DNA of 64,000 nt from NCBI RefSeq assembly GCF_018812025.1, contig NC_063045.1, positions 17,471,046-17,535,045 on the forward strand, written 5' to 3'. The notes beneath the pieces were generated by a model, which was not told the DNA's origin, searched no databases, and saw only the letters and a list, made by a program, of their open reading frames with translations. Made by a program: the position numbers and the translations under genes. Below, one piece after another: positions 59,118 through 64,000 of the stretch (its first letter is position 1; each line of letters opens with the position of its first letter). This DNA comes from Megalobrama amblycephala. Its lineage: Eukaryota > Chordata > Actinopteri > Cypriniformes > Xenocyprididae.

Positions 59118-59463
59118 TCAATATGTCATCCAGGTAGACATAAATGAACTGGTCGACCATATCTCTCAACACGTCATTGACGAGTGCCTGGAAGACCGCC
59201 GGGGAGTTGGACAGCCCGAAGGGCATGACCAAGTATTCAAAGTGCCCCCTAGGGGTGTTAAAAGCGGTCTTCCATTCATCCCCCTTCCTGATGCGAACCA
59301 AATGATAAGCGTTTCTTAAGTCCAATTTAGTGAAAACGGATGCTCCTTGCAACCTCTCAAAGGCTGAAGACATCAACGGCAAAGGATAAGTATTCTTTAC
59401 CGTGATGTTATTCAGCCCTCGGTAATCAATACAAGGTCGCAAGGAACCATCCTTCTTCCCCAC
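59118..59463 (-). pseudogene. Gypsy pol: reverse transcriptase palm
   Basis: Contains '[20 protein letters not shown]', '[13 protein letters not shown]' (first catalytic Asp, residue 48 of this frame), '[14 protein letters not shown]' and '[10 protein letters not shown]' (YLDD box, residues 110-113), the standard Ty3/Gypsy polymerase motifs. The enzyme copies the element's RNA into DNA in the particle. It is separated from the protease part by a one-base-scale frameshift in a G/C run near 59471-59483 and from the RNase H part by the A7 run at 59111-59117. After that run the frame reads nonsense to a stop at 58972. Confidence 0.9.
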
Positions 59464-59469
59464 AAAAAA

Positions 59470-60260
59470 GAACCCCGCCCCGCTGGAGAAGAGGAAGGAC
59501 GGATGAACCCCGCTGCCAGAGAATCAGAAATATATTTCTCCATGGCCTCCCTCTCGGGAGCGGACAGAGAGTATAATTTGCCTTTAGGCGGAGACTTACC
59601 GGGCACTAAATCTATAGCACAGTCGTAGGGACGGTGCGGAGGAAGAGAAGCAGCACGGGACTTACTGAACACTTCCTTCAGATCCGAGTACTCCGTGGGC
59701 ACGTTTGACAAATCCACCACCTCTTCCTGTAACACAGAAGCAGACACAGTGGAACAAGCAGACAAAAGACAAGACCTGTGACAATGAGTGCTCCACTCCG
59801 TGATGGAGTGCTGCTGCCAGTCGACCTTGGGGTTGTGTTCAGTGAGCCAAGGGTGTCCGAGTACAATGGGTGCCAGTGGGGAGTCCATGAGAAGAAACTT
59901 GATGCTTTCGGTGTGGTTGCCAGACGTGACGAGAGTAATGGAATCGGTAGACTGAGAAATGTTGGGGAGCCGTTGTCCGTTGAGTGCGTTGACTGTGATC
60001 TGCTGGTTGAGTAGAATGGTGGGTAAGTTGTTGTTGCGTGCAAAGCCGGTGTCCATGAAGTTCCCCTCAGCCCCAGAGTCTAGGAGTGCCTGGCAGGTGA
60101 GGTTGTGTGTGGCCCATCTCAGTCTTACCGGAAGGAGAGTGGATGGTGAGGACTTCTCGGCGGAGATCCCACCCGATAGTAGCCTCTTCATTACTACCGG
60201 GCTTGGTCTTTTACTGGACATGACCGTAGGAAGTGGCCCGTTCCGCCGCAGTACAAACAT
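59470..60260 (-). pseudogene. Gypsy pol: protease and RT fingers
   Basis: A retropepsin-type aspartic protease with the active-site motif 'LLDSGAEGNFMD' (Asp61 of the frame) and a second-half 'ILGHPWL'-like 'IVLGHPWLTEHNP', followed by 'VFSKSRAASLPPHRPYDCAI', the usual entry into Gypsy RT. It overlaps the end of gag by 67 bp in the -1 frame, as expected for gag-pol translation by -1 frameshifting, but I find no classical slippery heptamer in the overlap. Beyond about 59470 the frame leaves pol because of a single-base-scale deletion and runs to 59412. Confidence 0.88.
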
Positions 60261-61141
60261 AATCCCTGGGATCTCCGCCTTTCTCTCTCCTCCCGGGAAA
60301 GCCGAGCTCTCCCTACCTGCATGGGTTCAGGATCGGATGAAGGGCCGACCGTGTCCGCTGAGCTGGCCGACCGTCCCTCCGCTCCACGGGAAACAGGACT
60401 GGGAAGAGCGAGACGCTCCAGCCGCTGGAGGCGAGCATCCACTCGTAAGGCGAGATCGATGAGTCCATTGAGGGTTTGAGGAAGGTCCAACACGTGGATC
60501 TCTCTGTGGACACGGTCGGCCAACCCATGCAGGAATACATCCCACTGCGCCTCCTCGTTCCATCGGCACTCCGCCGCCAGGGTGCGGAACTCAATAGAGT
60601 ATTCGGCGACCGTGCGATTTCCTTGTCTGAGCTCAGTGAGTTGTCGAGCGGCGTCCTTGCCCGCCACCGCACGGTCAAACACCCTCCTCATCTCGGCGGC
60701 GAGTGCCTGGAACGAGGCGCAGCACGGGTCCTGGTTCTCCCACACCGCCGTTCCCCACAAAGCAGCCTGACCAGTCAAAAGCGTCAGTACGAACGCCACC
60801 TTGGATTCTTCTTTCTCAAATGTGCGTGGCTGCAATGAGAAATGCATGGAACATCTGGTCAAGAAGGCTCTGCAAAAGTTTGGCTCACCAGCGTAGGTCT
60901 GCGGAACCGGGAGGCGTGGCTCTGGCTGGTCCATTCGCTCCAGAGGTGTGGGGGGAATCGGCGGCGTGGGCGGCGCAGTGGGAGCGCGAAGTTCTTGAAG
61001 CTGCTGGGAGAGCTCGGACACCTGCGTCACCAGCGCTTGAACAGCGCGTCCGGTTGAAGAGATACTCTCCTGTTGTTGATCCATACGAGAAATGCTGTGA
61101 TTGATGAACTCCGTCAACGCTGCTGAACTTGCTGCATCCAT
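60194..61141 (-). CDS. gag: Gypsy gag polyprotein
   Basis: 315 codons, complete from Met to stop, starting 18 bases inside the 5' LTR boundary, directly after the priming site. It has a Gln-rich probable coiled coil at about residues 20-52, a Pro-rich linker ('PPTPPIPPTP'), a retrotransposon gag capsid region including 'VAFVLTLLTGQAALWGTAVW' and 'QLTELRQGNRTVAEYSIEF', and a C-terminal CCHC zinc knuckle 'CLYCGGTGHFLRSC' (about residues 295-308). Gag forms the particle and the knuckle binds element RNA. It appears fully intact, unlike pol. The first Met is preferred because it is the first ATG of the internal region. Confidence 0.93.
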   Translation of the reverse strand: MDAASSAALTEFINHSISRMDQQQESISSTGRAVQALVTQVSELSQQLQELRAPTAPPTPPIPPTPLERMDQPEPRLPVPQTYAGEPNFCRAFLTRCSMHFSLQPRTFEKEESKVAFVLTLLTGQAALWGTAVWENQDPCCASFQALAAEMRRVFDRAVAGKDAARQLTELRQGNRTVAEYSIEFRTLAAECRWNEEAQWDVFLHGLADRVHREIHVLDLPQTLNGLIDLALRVDARLQRLERLALPSPVSRGAEGRSASSADTVGPSSDPEPMQVGRARLSREERERRRSQGLCLYCGGTGHFLRSCPVKDQAR

Positions 61142-61146
61142 AGTTG

Positions 61147-61157
61147 GTCAGATCGTT
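61147..61157 (-). other. Self-complementary primer binding site
   Basis: In the element's sense, AACGATCTGAC lies one base after the 5' LTR, where a tRNA-type PBS (normally starting TGG) would be. It is the exact complement of GTCAGATCGTT, which lies in the LTR at 61480-61470 (sense order), about 31 nt downstream of the TATA-like 'tatttaa' (61511-61505), at the expected transcript start. This matches the known Tf1 arrangement in which the first 11 nt of the mRNA fold back to prime reverse transcription. Confidence 0.85.
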
Positions 61158-61158
61158 C

Positions 61159-61643
61159 TGTCACGGAAAGAATGACAGATGCAAGTGCAAGTTAATCTCT
61201 TTATTAGAGCTTCACACCAGAGTTAGTCATTAAACGAGGAGAGACAGTAGCAGGAGAGTGGTGACGCAGGGACTTCGATGGGCAGCTGGAAATCCTGTGG
61301 TGAGGTGAGATGGTGTCGTGAGTCCGTGAGTCCGTGCGTCCGAATCCGTGAGTGCAATCCAAAGTGAGAGTCCGACGGAGAACAGGAACAGGAAACAACG
61401 ACGAGGTAATCCACTCCGGGGAACAAACAAACACGAGAGAGCACAGGACACAACACCAGGATTCCAAACAACGATCTGACAAACACGAGACGAAAGACAA
61501 GGTGTTAAATAGGCAGATAATGATTGCACACAGCTGCCGCTGATCAACAATCAGCGGCGACGCCCACACAGAACAATCAACCAGACACACCCACACAAAC
61601 ACACAGACACCAGAATGAGACAGCGGATTGATCAACCGTGACA
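61159..61643 (-). repeat. 5' LTR of the Gypsy element
   Basis: 485 bp. In sense orientation it contains a TATA-like 'ctatttaacacc' and, 31 nt on, GTCAGATCGTT, taken as the start of R. TGTCAC...GTGACA ends. One difference from the 3' LTR. Confidence 0.95.
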
Positions 61644-62015
61644 GACCCGGCCTATCCCTTGAAAAAATGGCTGATCAAAGCCTTCCCTAACAGTGTTACA
61701 CTCAGTCAAGAAAAGCGACACTTCAACCAGCGATTGAGCTCGGCAAGGATAGTTGTGGAGAACGCATTTGGACGCCTTAAAGGAAGGTGGAGATGCTTAC
61801 TGAAGAGAAATGACATTAACATTAACACTGTGTCAGATGTAGTGCTAGCCTGCTGCGTTCTACATAATTTCTGTGAATTCCACCGAGAGCAATACCTGGA
61901 TAACTGGGACTGTCCCCAAGAATATGTGGAAAGACCTGTTGTTGACAACAGGGATGACAGTGTATCTGCTGTTTCCATTCGTGATGCCTTGCTGACCATT
62001 GTTTGCAGGAACTAG
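61644..62015 (+). pseudogene. Harbinger transposase, 3' part of last exon
   Basis: Continuation of the interrupted last exon beyond the Gypsy element. It resumes with the duplicated target GACCC and reads 'AYPLKKWLIKAFPNS', then 'RIVVENAFGRLKGRWRCLLK', whose Glu (codon 61758) completes the catalytic DDE triad, then 'VLACCVLHNFCE', and stops at 62013-62015. This half is uninterrupted, so the catalytic triad survives across the whole locus. As arranged, no continuous transposase can be read through 5.3 kb of antisense retrotransposon. Confidence 0.88.
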
Positions 62016-62474
62016 TTGCTGTATTAATGTAAACTTTAAAACTTTAAACGTTTGCACCAAAAACTGTAAACATGTAGCATTAATGAATTCAGCAAAAATT
62101 TGTTTAATGTTATTGTTACATTTGTTTTGTTCTGTTACATTTTTATATATATATTAAATAGATTAATACAGATAACTACAATAGAACAGAAGTCTGAACA
62201 ATTAAACAAATAGGCTACTATAAATATGTGGTTTTAGTCACAATACAATAAATAAGACAGAAAAATAATTACAACATTCTGTACACTATAAATAAATAAA
62301 TAATTTAAAAACTATTAAATTAATTCAAACAATTTTGTTGATGAACAGTACTCATTTTTTTCATGCTTTAACATTTCAGGCCTCAGAACTTAAAGTTATA
62401 CTGGATTAAAAAAAATAAATAATTAAATGACAATATGCATAGGCTAAATCAAGTCAAATGCCTGCACTACAAAT

Positions 62475-62625
62475 ATGCCTAGTCACCCAAAACTGAAAAA
62501 TCTGACATAATTTACTCACCCTCATATTGTTTCAAACTCTGCATCCAAGGTCATGCAGTACTTTGTACTAAATACATGAGGGTGAGCACATGATGACAGA
62601 ATTTTCAGTTTTGGGTTCCCATAAA
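62475..62625. mobile_element. Small diverged hairpin of the TTAA family
   Basis: 'cacccaaaactgaaaaatct' and 'tactcaccctcatattgttt' are inverted at 62578-62620 ('gagggtgagcacatgatgac', 'cagttttgggt'). It lies within the transposon's intergenic part. No target duplication was recognised. Confidence 0.6.
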
Positions 62626-62676
62626 ACCATCAAGCTTTTATAGGTCATCACCCTTTCATAAGGCTCCTCCTCTTCA

Positions 62677-63095
62677 CTATAACTGTGTGGCACTGTGGAT
62701 GGTGCAGCATCTCGTGAGGTAACTGATGGTGTTCCAGACCTCCATTGGTGAGTAAAGGGCGGGTGAACAGTTGACTGGGCACCTGCATGTGGAGGAAATA
62801 TACTTGCTAAGATGTTGCCAAACTGGCAACATCTTAGCCTCCTGTTGCATTGCCCGCATCTCCCTGGTCATTTCCAACACTGTTTGTCTTTGTTGAAGTT
62901 CTGCCTCCTTCTCCCACTCCCTTTGCATTTGCAGCAGTTGCTCCTCTCTGGCAAAAAACTTTTCCTCTGACTCATTGAGGTGATTTAGGAATGGTCTTAT
63001 GATTTAGGAATGGTCTCTAATGGTCTTTATGGTCTGCCTTAGACATTTTTCTTTTTTTTGCAGGCTGATGGCTTGTCATTTCTGGTGTGCCTAGA
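62677..63095 (-). pseudogene. Probable Harbinger Myb-like protein, C-terminus
   Basis: The minus-strand frame reads 'RPFLNHLNESEEKFFAREEQ', 'LLQMQREWEKEAELQQRQTV' and 'LEMTREMRAMQQE', a Glu/Gln/Arg-rich helical tail like those of the Myb/SANT-like DNA-binding partners encoded beside Harbinger transposases. Upstream, an acceptor 'ctcatctag' near 63092 precedes a basic 'KKRKMSK' stretch. A 17-base partial duplication ('gaccattcctaaatc', twice at 62984-63015) and a frame change at an A-run break it. The Myb/SANT domain is not visible and was probably on an exon further right. The assignment relies on context and composition. Confidence 0.5.
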
Positions 63096-63110
63096 TGAGG
63101 AAAAAAAAGA

Positions 63111-64000
63111 CAGTGGTTGTACTCAAGTTAGGTTGGATTTGACTAAACATTATATGCATAATAAATTACTTTTTGGATCGAAACACATTCAGATTCACTG
63201 CTGTTTATATAATTAATAATGGGGTCTATCAAAAGAAAAAGCATGGAAATTTACTCAGCATTCATACATTAATGTATTAAGCTAATGTAATTCAGTGAAA
63301 ACAACTGAGAATTTCTATATTTTATATTCACAAATGAATGCACATGGTTTTAGAATAATTAACTTTAGGCCTGCATCGCACAGATATACATGCGAATATG
63401 AACTCAATTCTCTTAGAATTTGTTGTTCTAATTTGGCCGTTTTAACTGGTGTAGTCACATTAGCGAAATTCTGGTGGAATTTTACGGACAAAATAAGATT
63501 CACTGTCTATTGTCAATAGGGTAGAGATTATATGAGCTTTGCTTCATACAGCTTTCTGTTGGTGAGCGTGATTATTTTGAGTAAAAACATATTGCAAAAT
63601 GTTTCGCCCTGTTGCAAAATTCCAAATCATGAGGATTTCTATTGAAATGACTGGATTTCGCACACAAAATTTTGCCGCACAACGATAAATGTGACCACAC
63701 CTTTAGCATTGGTTGGTCAAAAATGACCAACACATGCTCATTGGAAAAATGTACCTGTATCAACATTTTTGCAAAATGCAAAATACATACCAATTCATAC
63801 ATAGGCATATTACTGCAGTTTTTGAACAGAAATGAACACTAGAGGCAGTAAAACACTTTTAATCAATTCCACACACATTTATGATTACAGAGTCAGATTA
63901 TAGATTAATAAAGACTTATGTTCACGCGGCTCCTTGCACAATTATGTTATGACCTCAAAACACATTGTACCATAGTGCATGATTTGTAAACGAATATATT
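63111..64000. other. No gene recognised
   Basis: 63635-63720 resembles 54560-54650 in the same orientation. The remainder, including open frames on both strands near 63300-63500, shows no recognisable motif. The Harbinger right terminus may lie here or beyond the window. Confidence 0.35.

Larger units (their letters stand above)
56382..61643 (-). mobile_element. Gypsy chromovirus (Metaviridae), 5,262 bp
   Basis: Two 485-bp LTRs (56382-56866, 61159-61643), TGTCAC...GTGACA ends, and a perfect 5-bp target duplication GACCC (56377-56381, 61644-61648). Transcribed from the minus strand: gag, then protease, reverse transcriptase, RNase H, integrase and a C-terminal chromodomain. This order, the chromodomain and the self-complementary priming site place it among chromoviruses, near the Tf1/sushi type. 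I see no env. The LTRs differ at one base, so insertion is recent, yet pol carries three frameshifts. Confidence 0.95.
54736..63110 (+). mobile_element. PIF/Harbinger transposon, interrupted
   Basis: A left end 'ggcatctttacacagaaaaa' preceded by TAA (54733-54735), with sub-terminal repeats 'gcggcatag/gcggcataa' and 'ttacacag', fits a Harbinger terminus and its 3-bp TWA target. The plus strand encodes a spliced DDE transposase (55083-62015) and the minus strand the probable C-terminus of the Myb-like partner (62677-63095), the two-gene set of this superfamily in convergent orientation. A right terminus was not found, so the end given is only where recognisable content stops. A 5.3 kb Gypsy element interrupts it. 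Confidence 0.6.

Noticed and set aside
57314..60838. Many plus-strand frames of 60-167 codons
   Set aside because: They are antisense shadows of Gypsy gag and pol.

Overview
The window looks like intergenic or intronic DNA from a teleost fish, most likely a cyprinid (carp, goldfish, zebrafish group). This rests on its AT-rich composition, abundant CA/TA/GA microsatellites, and many dispersed repeats whose terminal sequences I recognise as typical of cyprinid genomes: 'agttcacccaaaaatgaaaa' ends flanked by TTAA, Tc1 ends containing 'acccgattccaaaaa', and 'accctggaccacaa' MITEs. I found no convincing exon of a single-copy host gene. Every protein-coding signal I can name belongs to a transposable element or its remains.

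Layout. 1-3005: a foldback composite with arms of roughly 0.7-0.8 kb and smaller elements nested inside. 5012-5884: a tandemly duplicated dispersed repeat. 7818-9879: a palindromic element split by a nearly intact Tc1 transposon. 10913-11996: a TIR element with a 9-bp target duplication that carries the Walker A start of a RecQ-like helicase. 14949-16827: a TTAA element with a hAT-type element nested in it. 17547-18400: the 3' end of a LINE. 18664-21403: a hAT-like composite holding two foldback-type repeats and a TTAA element. 22559-22901: a 343-bp hairpin MITE. 23085-23935: a long pyrimidine-only tract. 24-34 kb: sparser, with two decayed Tc1 fragments, a SINE and a degenerate tandem repeat. 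34581-35360: a near-perfect TTAA palindrome. 38310-42676: inverted arms around a hierarchical tandem array, which is itself split by a hAT element. 43.5-53.3 kb: two solo LTRs, a second large foldback element, LINE and SINE pieces, and a nest three elements deep. 54736 to about 63.1 kb: a PIF/Harbinger transposon with a spliced transposase on the plus strand and a probable Myb-like partner on the minus strand. A 5,262-bp Gypsy chromovirus (56382-61643, minus strand) sits in its last transposase exon.

How the parts work together. The best-preserved system is the Gypsy element. It has 485-bp LTRs differing at one base, a 5-bp GACCC target duplication, gag with a CCHC knuckle, pol in the order protease, reverse transcriptase, RNase H, integrase and C-terminal chromodomain, and a polypurine tract. 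Next to its 5' LTR is an 11-nt priming site that is exactly complementary to the predicted first 11 nt of its own transcript, which is the arrangement known for Tf1-type self-priming. Pol is broken by three single-base-scale frameshifts although the LTRs are almost identical. The interrupted Harbinger transposase keeps all three catalytic acidic residues.

The rest of the window records sequential nesting. Target duplications (TA for Tc1, 8 bp for hAT, TTAA for the Kolobok/piggyBac-like families, 5 bp for LTRs) let the insertion order be read at several loci.
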